Virus record (IMG/VR): IMGVR_UViG_3300033233_000048
Span: 1-56,034 of that record
Length of the DNA stretch: 56,034 bases
Direction: 5' to 3' (one strand)
From: a virus
Shown here: positions 6,894 through 14,008 of the stretch, one piece after another
How positions within the stretch are numbered: position 1 is the first letter of the stretch
Layout of the letters: each line of letters begins with the position of its first letter
Notes under the pieces: generated by a model
What the model was told of the DNA's origin: nothing
Database searches by the model: none
What the model saw: the letters and a program-made list of their open reading frames with translations, nothing else
Position numbers and translations under genes: made by a program

Positions 6894-6923
6894 TTGACAA
6901 ACCGACTCAGGATCTTATATAAT
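6894..6923 (+). promoter_or_regulatory. Class I promoter
   Basis: TTGACA (6894-6899) with AACCGACT, then TATAAT (6918-6923) at 18 bases. At the predicted transcript start GTCAAG (6934-6939) and CTTGAC (6950-6955) form a short hairpin. It serves the HTH protein at 6977. Confidence 0.9.
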
Positions 6924-6976
6924 GCAATGGACGGTCAAGACAACAAGTTCTTGACAACACACAGGAGGTTCTAGTA

Positions 6977-7429
6977 ATGCCGAAGAAGGCAGCAGTGGCA
7001 GTTGCCGACGATGAGATCGAGGAGCTCGATGAGGTTGAGGCGACTGCTGAGGCTTCAACGGAGGCGGCTCCGAAGAAGGCTCGCGCCAAGAAGGAGAAGC
7101 CTGCTCGTGCTGGAATGAGCACGAAGGAAGCGGCTGAGTCCCTTGGGATCACGCCGGTTCGTCTTCGTCGAATCCTTCGCACAGAGGATGGTGGGTTCCC
7201 AGATAAGGAATACACTCGCTACGATCTGAGCAACGAGATCGTGGAACACGTCAGAGGACTCCTCGCAAGTGGGGCCGCTGAGAAGGCTGCACGACCGCGC
7301 AAGGCGAAGACAGAGAAGGTCGAGAACGCGGCCGAGGAAGTCTCGGATGAGCTTGAGGACCTTGAGGATATCGAGGAGTCCGATGAGGACGAACTCGAGC
7401 TTGAGGATGAGGACGAGGAAGAGAGTTAG
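6977..7429 (+). CDS. DNA-binding protein with HTH and acidic tail
   Basis: A 150-residue protein in three parts: a low-complexity Ala/Glu/Lys N-terminus (1-46), a helix-turn-helix of the excisionase/MerR type (about 47-85, STKEAAESLGITPVRLRRIL), and a linker leading to a highly acidic C-terminal tail (about 115-150). The layout suggests a DNA-binding regulator or chromosome-organising protein whose tail recruits partners or mimics DNA. It stands alone behind its own class I promoter with AGGAGG, and its codon use is more GC-rich than its neighbours, as for a highly expressed gene. It is followed by a structured leader and a strong terminator. Confidence 0.75.
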   Translation: MPKKAAVAVADDEIEELDEVEATAEASTEAAPKKARAKKEKPARAGMSTKEAAESLGITPVRLRRILRTEDGGFPDKEYTRYDLSNEIVEHVRGLLASGAAEKAARPRKAKTEKVENAAEEVSDELEDLEDIEESDEDELELEDEDEEES

Positions 7430-7445
7430 TCTTCAACTGGCGAAG

Positions 7446-7571
7446 GTGTAACTAGGATTAGGGTTATTGCCCGGTACTGACGAGTACGTTCTAGGTTACA
7501 TGGTTGATTGTTTCACTTCGTGGAATAATCAACCGCAGAGAATGGTTTATTAGGGACGTTCTGCCAGTAGA
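7446..7571 (+). ncRNA. Candidate structured non-coding RNA
   Basis: The 416-base gap 7430-7845 holds several helices before the terminator. TGTAAC-TAG near 7447 can pair with CTA-GTTACA near 7491; GTACT/AGTAC closes a small loop within it; and GTTGATT (7503-7509) pairs with AATCAAC (7527-7533) with further pairs down to a TTC loop. With the terminator this looks like the 3' end of a stable RNA or a processed leader. No known RNA family was recognised. Confidence 0.4.
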
Positions 7572-7575
7572 TCGG

Positions 7576-7634
7576 GAAGAGGTAGAGCTAGGAATCCACT
7601 GACCAGTGGTGACTTAGTTCTACCTCTTCTTTTT
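7576..7634 (+). terminator. Rho-independent terminator
   Basis: GAAGAGGTAGA (7576-7586) pairs with TCTACCTCTTC (7619-7629). The stem continues inward through CTAG and CCACT/AGTGG, and a run of five T follows directly. It ends the transcript of the HTH gene at 6977 or the RNA candidate before it. Confidence 0.9.
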
Positions 7635-7679
7635 GTGTGTGAAAAACCGCAGCAACTGAGCTCTGTGGAATAAAAAGCT

Positions 7680-7705
7680 CCTTAAGAGCCTCAGGATCAG
7701 CATCC
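7680..7705. repeat. CCTTAAGAGCCTCAG repeat, copy 2
   Basis: CCTTAAGAGCCTCAG followed by GATCAGCATCC, matching copy 3 at 8489 apart from an inserted stretch. Between the terminator and the promoter at 7771 I see no other feature. Confidence 0.6.
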
Positions 7706-7770
7706 GAATTCGTCTCAATCTTGGATGTTAAAGGTAGTCTCGCTCTGTCAACCACAACATCAAGATCATA

Positions 7771-7799
7771 TTGACAAGCCCATAAAGATGTGATATTAT
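7771..7799 (+). promoter_or_regulatory. Sigma-70-type promoter
   Basis: TTGACA (7771-7776), 17-base spacer and TATTAT (7794-7799). The spacer shares AAGATGTGATAT with the promoter at 1205, and both lack the AACCGACT extension. It drives the pair of small genes at 7846 and 8075. Confidence 0.85.
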
Positions 7800-7845
7800 A
7801 TGACTATGGGACCAGACACGACAAAGGGAATGAGGAGGTTGGACA

Positions 7846-8088
7846 ATGACCAAGGTTGGTACCGAATGGGATGCTTACCTCCGTCTCATCGCAACTAATC
7901 CCTCTTGGACAATAACTACTAAATGGGGTAGTTATCCCCTCAGCTTTCTAAACTTCCGTCAATATTTGGTCAATGCCTATGGTCGCCTCCAAGTTCATAG
8001 CCGAGCAGAGGCTCTTGCCGCCACTGAGGGGGCAGTTTTAGAACAGCCGCCCAGAAAGCCTAGGGGGGGTCGTTATGAACGAGGATGA
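7846..8088 (+). CDS. Hypothetical protein
   Basis: An 80-residue product behind its own promoter with GAGGAGG. It contains aromatic-rich segments (PSWTITTKWGSYPLSF) and a basic C-terminus (PPRKPRGGRYERG). No family is recognised. It overlaps the next gene by 14 bases. Confidence 0.6.
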   Translation: MTKVGTEWDAYLRLIATNPSWTITTKWGSYPLSFLNFRQYLVNAYGRLQVHSRAEALAATEGAVLEQPPRKPRGGRYERG

Positions 8089-8281
8089 TGTTTATCTACA
8101 TCAAGAACTCGAAATCGCCGAGAGGTTTGGGAAGAAAGCCTCTGAATCAGCTAACTATGGCTGTGGAGTGTATGAAGGGAAGGATTACCTCCAAGTATCT
8201 ACCAAGATCTATGGCAAAGGCATCCTCACAACCACCTTGAGTGATGGTAAGATGAAGGATGTCTGGGAAGACTTCGACTGA
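8075..8281 (+). CDS. Hypothetical protein
   Basis: A 68-residue product whose RBS lies within the end of the preceding gene (AGGGGGGG). It has a mixed alpha/beta composition with no known motif. It is the last gene before the repeat-rich non-coding stretch. Confidence 0.55.
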   Translation: MNEDDVYLHQELEIAERFGKKASESANYGCGVYEGKDYLQVSTKIYGKGILTTTLSDGKMKDVWEDFD

Positions 8282-8305
8282 GATCACCACCTTCCAACAC
8301 CATCT

Positions 8306-8510
8306 ATCAGCATCACACCTCCGCCAACCTCCAAAGTGGCTGTGGTTGATGTTGTTTTGTTGTAGTTTGATGATAGATGCTGAGGTTTCGGCCTCAACAA
8401 CAGCATCAATCATCAGCATCGATCTTTCATAAATATTCCTTTATAGGTAGGAAAGATTGATTGATGCTGAGGTTCCCGAGCAACATCACCTTAAGAGCCT
8501 CAGCATCACA
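8306..8510. repeat. Iteron-like field of AGCATC words
   Basis: Between 8282 and 8520 the word CTCAGCATC or close forms occurs at least six times in both orientations: ATCAGCATCAC 8306-8316, GATGCTGAGG 8376-8385, CAGCATC 8401-8407, CATCAGCATC 8411-8420, TTGATGCTGAGG 8461-8472 and CCTCAGCATCAC near 8499-8510. The pairs 8376/8407 and 8461/8510 are also inverted repeats. Copy 3 of CCTTAAGAGCCT (8489-8500) lies here. No coding frame is credible. Confidence 0.75.
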
Positions 8511-8529
8511 TCAACTTTTCCGAGGTAGA

Positions 8530-8660
8530 CCATTTGTTCGATATGCTATATTGATATATATAGATATGTCTATTAGAACAAACGTTCGGGCGTTTTGCAA
8601 GGTCTATTGCAAGGTCGGACGGTCAGTCTTGACCTTGCAATCGGTCCTGACCTAGACCCG
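8530..8660. other. Candidate replication origin: AT-rich stretch with repeats
   Basis: Next to the iteron-like field is a run of almost pure A/T at 8539-8573. It is followed by three copies of TTGCAAGGTC, direct at 8595-8604 and 8607-8616 and inverted at 8631-8640. An iteron array beside an easily melted stretch is the usual layout of a replication origin. From about 8600 the composition switches to GC-rich. The remaining non-coding sequence to 8807 shows nothing else. Confidence 0.45.
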
Positions 8661-8807
8661 CGAGAGACAGCGCGGACGGTCGAGGCAGGGAACGCGGTCC
8701 AGTGACGCGGCGCGGTGCCAGAGGGTAGGGTCCGGCCAGTATCGGCCCCATTGCGCGCGTACGTCCGGCGCGAGTCTGGACGTTTCTAGACCTAGGAGAC
8801 TCCCCCA

Positions 8808-9188
8808 ATGGCTGAAACATTCACGGCGCGCGTGACCGCCCTAGCGGTCACTAGCGCGCTCCGCAAGGTCGGACTCGACCGCAAGGTGGACGCGAAGCGC
8901 GTCCGCGCCTACGTGCGGGATACGATGCCAGCGTACGATGATGGCCTCTACACGGCGCACCTCTACAGCGCCGCGCTACGGGACCGCATCGTTGCAGGCA
9001 TGGTCAAGCGGTACCAAGCAGGTCGGCCCGCCAGCGCGTCACTCGGGCGTGCGTCTAAGGTCGCTACAGAGGCGGCCGTCGAGGCGCAGACTCGCAAGAC
9101 GCACAAGACCGGCCCGAAGGTCGAACGGACGGCACCGAACGGGACGCCCGTTCGCGTCATCACCCGGGACACTTCCGCCGATGCGTAG
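8808..9188 (+). CDS. Hypothetical protein in GC-rich island
   Basis: A 126-residue basic product with an AGGAGA leader. It is Ala/Arg-rich and mostly helical, with a long low-complexity C-terminal part. Codon use is strongly G/C-ending, unlike flanking genes, and defines a GC-rich island of about 8600-9560 together with two more genes. No family is recognised. It is probably a recent acquisition. Confidence 0.6.
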   Translation: MAETFTARVTALAVTSALRKVGLDRKVDAKRVRAYVRDTMPAYDDGLYTAHLYSAALRDRIVAGMVKRYQAGRPASASLGRASKVATEAAVEAQTRKTHKTGPKVERTAPNGTPVRVITRDTSADA

Positions 9189-9306
9189 TCCCGTACTTAC
9201 ACGTTGCCGCTACTGCGGCAGCGTCCGCTACATCGTGGCCCGATGGGCCGACCGCGTGGTCATCATGTGCGCATGGTGCGACCGCCGCACAGTGCGCCAT
9301 GCATAA
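9181..9306 (+). CDS. Mini zinc-ribbon protein (41 aa)
   Basis: A 41-residue frame starting at ATG 9181, overlapping the previous stop. CRYC (residues 9-12) and CAWC (30-33) make a compact four-cysteine zinc site with a basic surround. It keeps the GC-rich codon use of the island. It overlaps the next gene by 8 bases. Confidence 0.55.
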   Translation: MRSPVLTRCRYCGSVRYIVARWADRVVIMCAWCDRRTVRHA

Positions 9307-9496
9307 CATGGCTCGACCCCTCACAAACGCTGAACTAGCAGAACGCGTGCGCAATGCGCGGTCGCGGCGGGATTGGCCCACCGCCCGCGAGTACGGCGCG
9401 CTCATGACGCCGGACCCTTCGGACGATGTGACCGACCCGGACGCCTGGCCCGAATGGTGCCCGACTTGCGGGGAACGTCACCCGTGCGAGTGTTAG
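9299..9496 (+). CDS. Small protein with C-terminal zinc knuckle
   Basis: A 65-residue product ending in CPTCGERHPCEC, a clear metal-binding cluster. The N-terminal half is helical (TNAELAERVRNARSRRDWP). ATG 9308 is an alternative start. It is the last gene of the GC-rich island and is followed by a perfect inverted repeat. Confidence 0.6.
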   Translation: MHNMARPLTNAELAERVRNARSRRDWPTAREYGALMTPDPSDDVTDPDAWPEWCPTCGERHPCEC

Positions 9497-9511
9497 CACC
9501 TTAGACCCCCT

Positions 9512-9554
9512 GACCGGGATAGACCGACGGACCGCCCGCCAGTCTATCCCGGTC
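9512..9554 (+). terminator. Inverted repeat, probable transcript end
   Basis: GACCGGGATAGAC (9512-9524) and GTCTATCCCGGTC (9542-9554) are a perfect 13-bp inverted repeat directly after the last gene of the GC-rich island. There is no T-run, so termination would be imperfect or Rho-assisted. A smaller GGCC/GGCC helix follows. The rest of 9497-10101 holds no gene, only the repeats and promoter listed below. Confidence 0.6.
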
Positions 9555-9785
9555 GGCCCCAAAAGGCCCAGCCGGTGTTGCAGGTTTAGAAGATGTATGA
9601 TGTTTTTCTAAGATCTGATTCAACTTGGCGCCACCCATAGACCTGGCTGTGGCAGAAGTCATGGAGTGAGCTGCTCGAGGCTCGTAGCCATCCTGTAACC
9701 CAGGTGGCAACATTTACTCACTACGGCTTCATGTATGATTATGACTTAGAAACTTAAGAGTGATGCTGATGCTCTAAACAACCAT

Positions 9786-9816
9786 AACCCTGTACAGGGA
9801 AACTGATGATCTATGA
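9786..9816. repeat. 31-bp direct repeat with palindrome, copy 1
   Basis: Contains the perfect palindrome CCCTGTACAGGG (9788-9799) followed by ACTGATGATCT. It is nearly identical to copy 2 at 9880-9910, 94 bases away. The pair sits in the non-coding stretch upstream of the terminase genes and before the promoter at 9942, fitting a terminase recognition site or an operator for late genes. Confidence 0.8.
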
Positions 9817-9879
9817 AAAAATGGGCATAGTTTGATTTATTTCTTATCTCTTCCCCTAAATTGGTCATCAATCTCTATT

Positions 9880-9910
9880 AACCCTGTACAGGGTTACTGA
9901 TGATCTTTGA
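9880..9910. repeat. 31-bp direct repeat with palindrome, copy 2
   Basis: Second copy, with CCCTGTACAGGG at 9882-9893 and the same downstream ACTGATGATCT. It differs from copy 1 at only a few bases. Such long conservation outside coding sequence, next to the packaging genes, implies protein binding. Confidence 0.8.
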
Positions 9911-9941
9911 TGTATTCAGGTGAGGAGAAGGGAGAGCCTCC

Positions 9942-9970
9942 TTGACATATGATTTAAGATAGTATAAGAT
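9942..9970 (+). promoter_or_regulatory. Candidate late promoter
   Basis: TTGACA (9942-9947) with a weaker -10, TAAGAT (9965-9970) at 17 bases. A consensus -35 with a poor -10 just downstream of the 31-bp repeats would suit an activated promoter for the packaging and structural genes. The leader of about 130 bases to the first start codon is non-coding. Confidence 0.6.
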
Positions 9971-10101
9971 AGGAGAGTAGTTGAGGTTTCTAGTCTCACT
10001 AGAGCCCCAGTTCACTCATAACCCTCTGGTCTTCCAGGGGGAGGAGTTAAGAACCAAAACCTCCCGACTACAGGGTTCGTTTCTCTTAGGAGATCGTACC
10101 C

Positions 10102-10743
10102 TTGGAAGCACCATACATCATAATCAAGGGGAAAGATTATTATACATCTCTTCCCTATGATGCTTTCAGGGAAACCCTCGATTGCCATCATTCCCATCTC
10201 TACATCCTCAAAAATTATGAGGATCAACCACTTTTTTGTGGGCTCTGTTTCTACCGAGAAGGCTGGGAGAGTGAGCTTCCTACCAGAGTTCACCTGTTCA
10301 AGACACTTGCAGAGAATGGTAATCCAGAAACTTCACCTAAGTTCATAGCCCATATGTTTCTGGTAATGGGCTTAGAACCTCCGCCAGGAATTCTTCCGCT
10401 CCATAAGTTCCAGAAACTACGGTCCCCTCGCGCGCGTGAGCAATATACCAAGCCATCATGGGGGCTCTTCCCCATCGCATCATCCCTGTGGAAGCTGATG
10501 GGATATCAACCTCCACTGGCGATTGTTCTTGTTCGCGGAGCGGGTGGGCGCTCAGAACCACAGATAGCTGATGAATTGAACTTATCTATCCTCGATGTTC
10601 ATATAAGAATGGCGAAGGCAATTCGTACCGCGATGGGGTATCTTCCAAATGGCCGACATTATCGTTCTAGATCCAGCGGAACGAACATCACCCAAAGTGA
10701 GACGAAATCTAGAAGCGACGAACCGCGGTATGAAAGTGCTTAA
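10102..10743 (+). CDS. Hypothetical protein with C-terminal sigma-like HTH
   Basis: A 213-residue product starting at TTG 10102, supported by TAGGAGA at good spacing. The N-terminal part has CHHSH and CGLC near residues 28-49, a possible metal site. The part around residues 145-185 (EPQIADELNLSILDVHIRMAKAIR) resembles the region 4 helix-turn-helix of sigma factors. As the first gene of the late operon, directly upstream of the terminase small subunit, it could be a late regulator or part of the packaging machinery. No full-length family is recognised. Confidence 0.6.
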   Translation: MEAPYIIIKGKDYYTSLPYDAFRETLDCHHSHLYILKNYEDQPLFCGLCFYREGWESELPTRVHLFKTLAENGNPETSPKFIAHMFLVMGLEPPPGILPLHKFQKLRSPRAREQYTKPSWGLFPIASSLWKLMGYQPPLAIVLVRGAGGRSEPQIADELNLSILDVHIRMAKAIRTAMGYLPNGRHYRSRSSGTNITQSETKSRSDEPRYESA

Positions 10744-11266
10744 TCCTCGCGGAGCGAAAACCGTAGAAGAAGTCGAATCGGGGATGATTAAACGAAATCC
10801 TCGGATTCGCTATTCCGGTATGAAAGCCAGGATGGAGATGGCGGCTCAGGTTCTGGCTGTGGGAGGAACTCAGAGGCTTGCTGCTAAGTACGCAGGATGT
10901 AGCGAGCGCCAGATTAAGAAGTATTATACAGACCCCGATTTTCGTGTTCGCATTGAAGAGTTGAGAACAGTCCTCGCTTCGAAGGTTAAGGGTCGTATTT
11001 TTAGAGAACTGAGCCGTCGTACGACTAGTGATAAGATCAAGCAGATGGAGTTGCTTGATATGCTCCGCATCCTGGACCGGATAACGGTTGGCGGCAAGGG
11101 AATGGCGATCAACGTGTCTGGAGATGTTAATGTCGGCGACACCAACTATTATGAAGCGATTCTTGCCTCGCTCTTCAATCCTAACTCCGGACCGGATGGC
11201 GGCGATTTTCCGGTCTACGAACCTGATCGCATTCGATTATCAAGCGGAAGTCCACCAGTCGAATAA
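10649..11266 (+). CDS. Terminase small subunit (probable)
   Basis: A 205-residue protein with a helix-turn-helix near residues 73-95 (GTQRLAAKYAGCSERQIKKY), a helical middle likely to mediate oligomerisation, and a C-terminal strand region. This, and its position directly before the large terminase, fit a TerS that recognises the packaging site. It overlaps the preceding frame by 95 bases and the terminase by about 70. Confidence 0.7.
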   Translation: MADIIVLDPAERTSPKVRRNLEATNRGMKVLNPRGAKTVEEVESGMIKRNPRIRYSGMKARMEMAAQVLAVGGTQRLAAKYAGCSERQIKKYYTDPDFRVRIEELRTVLASKVKGRIFRELSRRTTSDKIKQMELLDMLRILDRITVGGKGMAINVSGDVNVGDTNYYEAILASLFNPNSGPDGGDFPVYEPDRIRLSSGSPPVE

Positions 11267-12557
11267 GAGATTTAGGGTTGTCAATGGGGGGCGACGGATC
11301 GGGAAATCCCAATTGGGGGGTCGAGAAGCATTCGCGCAATGCGTGATTCCCGGGTCTATGGTCTGGGTTGTTGGACCTTCTATGGACCTGGCGGAGAAGG
11401 AATTCCGAGTAGTCTGGCAACTGACTGTGGATCAGGGCTATATCCCTATTCGTCGTAAGTCAGAACGAGAAACTTTTATTCAGTTCGAAAATGGCTCCAT
11501 GATTGAATGTCGATCTGAAGAGAACCCAGATCAGCTGATTGGAGAAGGTCTTGATCTTGTCATTCTTGCAGAAGCTGCAAGACTCAAGGAACGCACATGG
11601 CATCAATACATCAGACCCGCTCTTGCGGATCGCCAGGGCCGTGCTCTATTTACCAGCACTCCTCGAGGCTTTAACTGGTTCCATAACTTCTACAACAAGG
11701 GTCAAGAATCGGGGAACCCGGACCACAGTTGGTGGCAAAGTTGGACGATCCCATCTAGAATGAATCCTCTTCTTCCTGCGGGGGAGATTGAGGAGGCAAG
11801 GAAGAATACGACGCCGGAGGCCTTCGCACAAGAATGGGAGGCTAAGTTCATCGCATATGGTGGTTTGGTATTCCCAGAGTTCGATGAAACGGTCCACGTT
11901 CGTTCTCTTCAATATAATCCTCTTCTTCGTACTTCTCTTTGGGTGGATCCTGGTTCTGCTGCCCCCTATGCCTGCCTCCTAGTTCAGATCTCATCTGATG
12001 AACATGTCACAGTTCTCGATGAGATTTACGTAACACAGAGAACTACTGCTCAGATCATTCGGATAGCAGAAGAGAAGTGGCGACCTTACCTTCTTAATGA
12101 GTGGGGGAACCCACGAGATGAGATCGACGTTGTCGTAGATCGGGCTGCCGCTGAAGCAGTTGCAACGTGGAGACTCAGAGGCTATCGAACTCGAAATGAG
12201 AAACCTATCAGTATCCCCCGTGGGATTGAAGTTCACCATATGTTTTTGAGGGATCCACTCAGAAGCACTACTGATGTAATCGTTCCTCGAGTTCTCTATG
12301 ATCCTAAATGTGTCAATGCCATCAGAGAGCATGGCCTCTATCACTATCCTGATACGATCAGACAGAGAGTAGAGACGAATCCGTCCGAACGCCCTGTGGA
12401 TGTAGATAATCATACTATTGATGCAATGAGATATGGTTATTATAACTACTTCCCAGAATTATTCAATGAAGAAAGAGGGGCAACCACCATTGAATACGCT
12501 TCTTGGGATGAATTCATTCCAGATCTCCGAGAAAGAGTTAGACTCGGTTATGATTGA
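11196..12557 (+). CDS. terL: Terminase large subunit
   Basis: A 453-residue packaging motor when read from ATG 11196; the frame is open from 11088 but the earlier part lies deep in TerS. Walker A is NGGRRIGKS (residues 30-38). The Walker B/catalytic region is LVILAEAA, with E126 present but Ala where Asp is usual. The C-terminal RNase H-like nuclease shows LWVDPG, VVVDRAAAEA and VDVDNHTIDAMRY acidic motifs. It cuts and translocates DNA into the procapsid with TerS and the portal. Family call firm; start uncertain, as no clear RBS is visible. Confidence 0.92.
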   Translation: MAAIFRSTNLIAFDYQAEVHQSNKRFRVVNGGRRIGKSQLGGREAFAQCVIPGSMVWVVGPSMDLAEKEFRVVWQLTVDQGYIPIRRKSERETFIQFENGSMIECRSEENPDQLIGEGLDLVILAEAARLKERTWHQYIRPALADRQGRALFTSTPRGFNWFHNFYNKGQESGNPDHSWWQSWTIPSRMNPLLPAGEIEEARKNTTPEAFAQEWEAKFIAYGGLVFPEFDETVHVRSLQYNPLLRTSLWVDPGSAAPYACLLVQISSDEHVTVLDEIYVTQRTTAQIIRIAEEKWRPYLLNEWGNPRDEIDVVVDRAAAEAVATWRLRGYRTRNEKPISIPRGIEVHHMFLRDPLRSTTDVIVPRVLYDPKCVNAIREHGLYHYPDTIRQRVETNPSERPVDVDNHTIDAMRYGYYNYFPELFNEERGATTIEYASWDEFIPDLRERVRLGYD

Positions 12558-12565
12558 GTTCTCCT

Positions 12566-12784
12566 ATGAGTGAAACACACACTTCTGGGAATGGTGGTGA
12601 ATCAGCGGTAACAGTGAAACAGATGGTACTCATCCATGATAAAGAGATTGATGTACTTAAGGCTTGGCGTAATGAATTAATTGGCGCTTTTAAACTCATG
12701 CGAATAGCTTTGGGAACGTCGATCCTTTCTGCGATTATTTCGATTGTTGCTCTAGCTGTGATGTTAGGGACAGGGAAACCATGA
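12566..12784 (+). CDS. Small membrane protein, possible holin partner
   Basis: A 72-residue product with a charged helix (HDKEIDVLKAWRNELIG) then one transmembrane segment near residues 47-68 (SILSAIISIVALAVML), ending in the cytoplasm-like GTGKP. This layout resembles XhlA-type lysis accessory proteins. It precedes a cysteine peptidase and a three-helix holin candidate, so it belongs to a lysis cassette. TTG 12554, overlapping the terL stop, is an alternative start. Confidence 0.6.
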   Translation: MSETHTSGNGGESAVTVKQMVLIHDKEIDVLKAWRNELIGAFKLMRIALGTSILSAIISIVALAVMLGTGKP

Positions 12785-12812
12785 GTTATCGGCAGCTACT
12801 TGGGATATTGAC

Positions 12813-13685
12813 GTGAGCTACCGCCTCCCCATCTTTCGACCTCAGCGCAAGGATCCGGTTGAGATACACGCCGACCACGAGAACAATAACTGTGTTATGA
12901 CCTCCGGTGCGATGGGACTCGACTACCACACAGGGGGACGATTGCAAGTTTGGGGTGGCGACCTTCGTCATCGGCAGACTGATCAGGTCAAGGGGACCGA
13001 CCTCAACGATCTCGCGACTGCATGGAAGAGCTACGGTGAGACGCTGGACATTCGCACTGGAAAGGGTTGGTCGGGCGTTGTTGCGGCACTCGACGAGGGC
13101 CGGTGCGTCATCCTGCTGGGCGATAGCGGCGATCTCCCAGCTTCCTGTGCGCAGAGTCAAGATACCGCACACGCCATCCTCATCCACCCCGACCGTGACG
13201 CAACCGGGAAGCGCCGCTACGCCGATCCCTGGTGTTCTCCGCCGGGCTGGAAGTGGGCCACAGATGCCGCCCTGAAGCGCTACGCCGCCCCGCTCGGCGT
13301 ACAGTTCGCCGTCACCGCAGCACAGGAGGATTCCGTGGCCGTCGTCGTCCTCACCCCGCTCATCCCCGTCCGCACCTTCCGCGTTGCCGCCGGGGCGACG
13401 GTGCGCGGCTTCCGGCCCGACAGACCGACCCCGGTGAAGTCGGCCCAGTTCGCGTCGGCGAAGGCGGACGCGACCGCGGTCATCACTCAAACCCCGTCCA
13501 CCCTCGTCCCGCATGGCAGCTTCGTGCGGGCCATCAGCGGCCCCCTCGCGGGGCTCTACATCCCAGCTAGTGAAGTAACACTAGATCCAGCGCCTCCGAC
13601 GGCCGATTGTGCCGCGGCGATCAAAGCAGCGGAGTTACCGCTGTTGAATAAGATTGCGGCTGCAAGAGCCGCGCTTGATAAGTAG
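12813..13685 (+). CDS. Papain/C39-like cysteine peptidase, candidate endolysin
   Basis: A 290-residue GC-rich gene. The first 165 residues look like a papain-fold peptidase: NNNCVM (C27), DTAHAILIH (H120) and YADPW (D138). A linker and a small beta domain (about 175-245) follow, possibly for wall binding. Flanked by a one-helix membrane protein and a holin candidate, it is best read as the endolysin. GTG 12813 has no Shine-Dalgarno; it overlaps the stop of an 11-codon frame (12781-12816) that itself overlaps the preceding stop, so reinitiation is likely. It was probably acquired from a GC-rich source. Confidence 0.65.
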   Translation: MSYRLPIFRPQRKDPVEIHADHENNNCVMTSGAMGLDYHTGGRLQVWGGDLRHRQTDQVKGTDLNDLATAWKSYGETLDIRTGKGWSGVVAALDEGRCVILLGDSGDLPASCAQSQDTAHAILIHPDRDATGKRRYADPWCSPPGWKWATDAALKRYAAPLGVQFAVTAAQEDSVAVVVLTPLIPVRTFRVAAGATVRGFRPDRPTPVKSAQFASAKADATAVITQTPSTLVPHGSFVRAISGPLAGLYIPASEVTLDPAPPTADCAAAIKAAELPLLNKIAAARAALDK

Positions 13686-13702
13686 GAAGGGAGAACAGCA
13701 CA

Positions 13703-13996
13703 ATGGATCTCACTCTCGCAAACGTCCTCACTGCTGGTGGGGCAGTCGCTACTGCGGCGCTCATCACTGGCCTCATCGAGATCTTTAAGAAGCTTCTGCC
13801 AATTATCGGTGCAAGAAAATGGGAGCCATGGTTGGCGTTCGTCTTCAGCCTCGTCATCGTTGTGTTGGCTTTCGCGAGCAGCGCCACAACGCAGACGCTT
13901 GAAACAGCGTTCTGGGCGTTCCTCGCCTGGTACGGCATCGCCACGATCAGCATGGGTATTCATGATCAAGTAACATCAGTCCGCTCAACAGGATAA
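13703..13996 (+). CDS. Holin candidate
   Basis: A 97-residue protein with three predicted transmembrane segments (about 8-27, 41-61 and 68-87) and a short polar tail. It has AGGAAGGGAG upstream and directly follows the peptidase gene. Size, topology and position match class I holins, which open the membrane to release endolysin. No specific holin family is recognised. Confidence 0.7.
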   Translation: MDLTLANVLTAGGAVATAALITGLIEIFKKLLPIIGARKWEPWLAFVFSLVIVVLAFASSATTQTLETAFWAFLAWYGIATISMGIHDQVTSVRSTG

Positions 13997-14008
13997 GAAT
14001 ATATTAGT

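Noticed and set aside
8282-8520. CRISPR array in the repeat field
   Set aside because: Repeats are about 10 bases, in both orientations and irregularly spaced, without spacers of constant length.
9560-9720. A tRNA-like stretch in the non-coding region
   Set aside because: Some complementary GCCACC/GGTGGC words are present but no cloverleaf, T arm or CCA could be built.
9788-9893. LexA/SOS boxes at CCCTGTACAGGG
   Set aside because: Contains CTGTACAG but lacks the 8-base spacing of a LexA box; the 31-bp repeat as a whole points to a phage-specific site.
11088-11195. Longer N-terminus of the large terminase
   Set aside because: It would overlap the small subunit by about 180 bases and adds sequence unlike terminases.
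12786-13514. Long minus-strand open frame opposite the endolysin
   Set aside because: Typical antisense shadow in GC-rich DNA; the plus strand has a catalytic triad and operon coupling.
13232-13570. Arg/Pro-rich frame inside the endolysin gene
   Set aside because: Composition is that of an out-of-frame GC-rich shadow.
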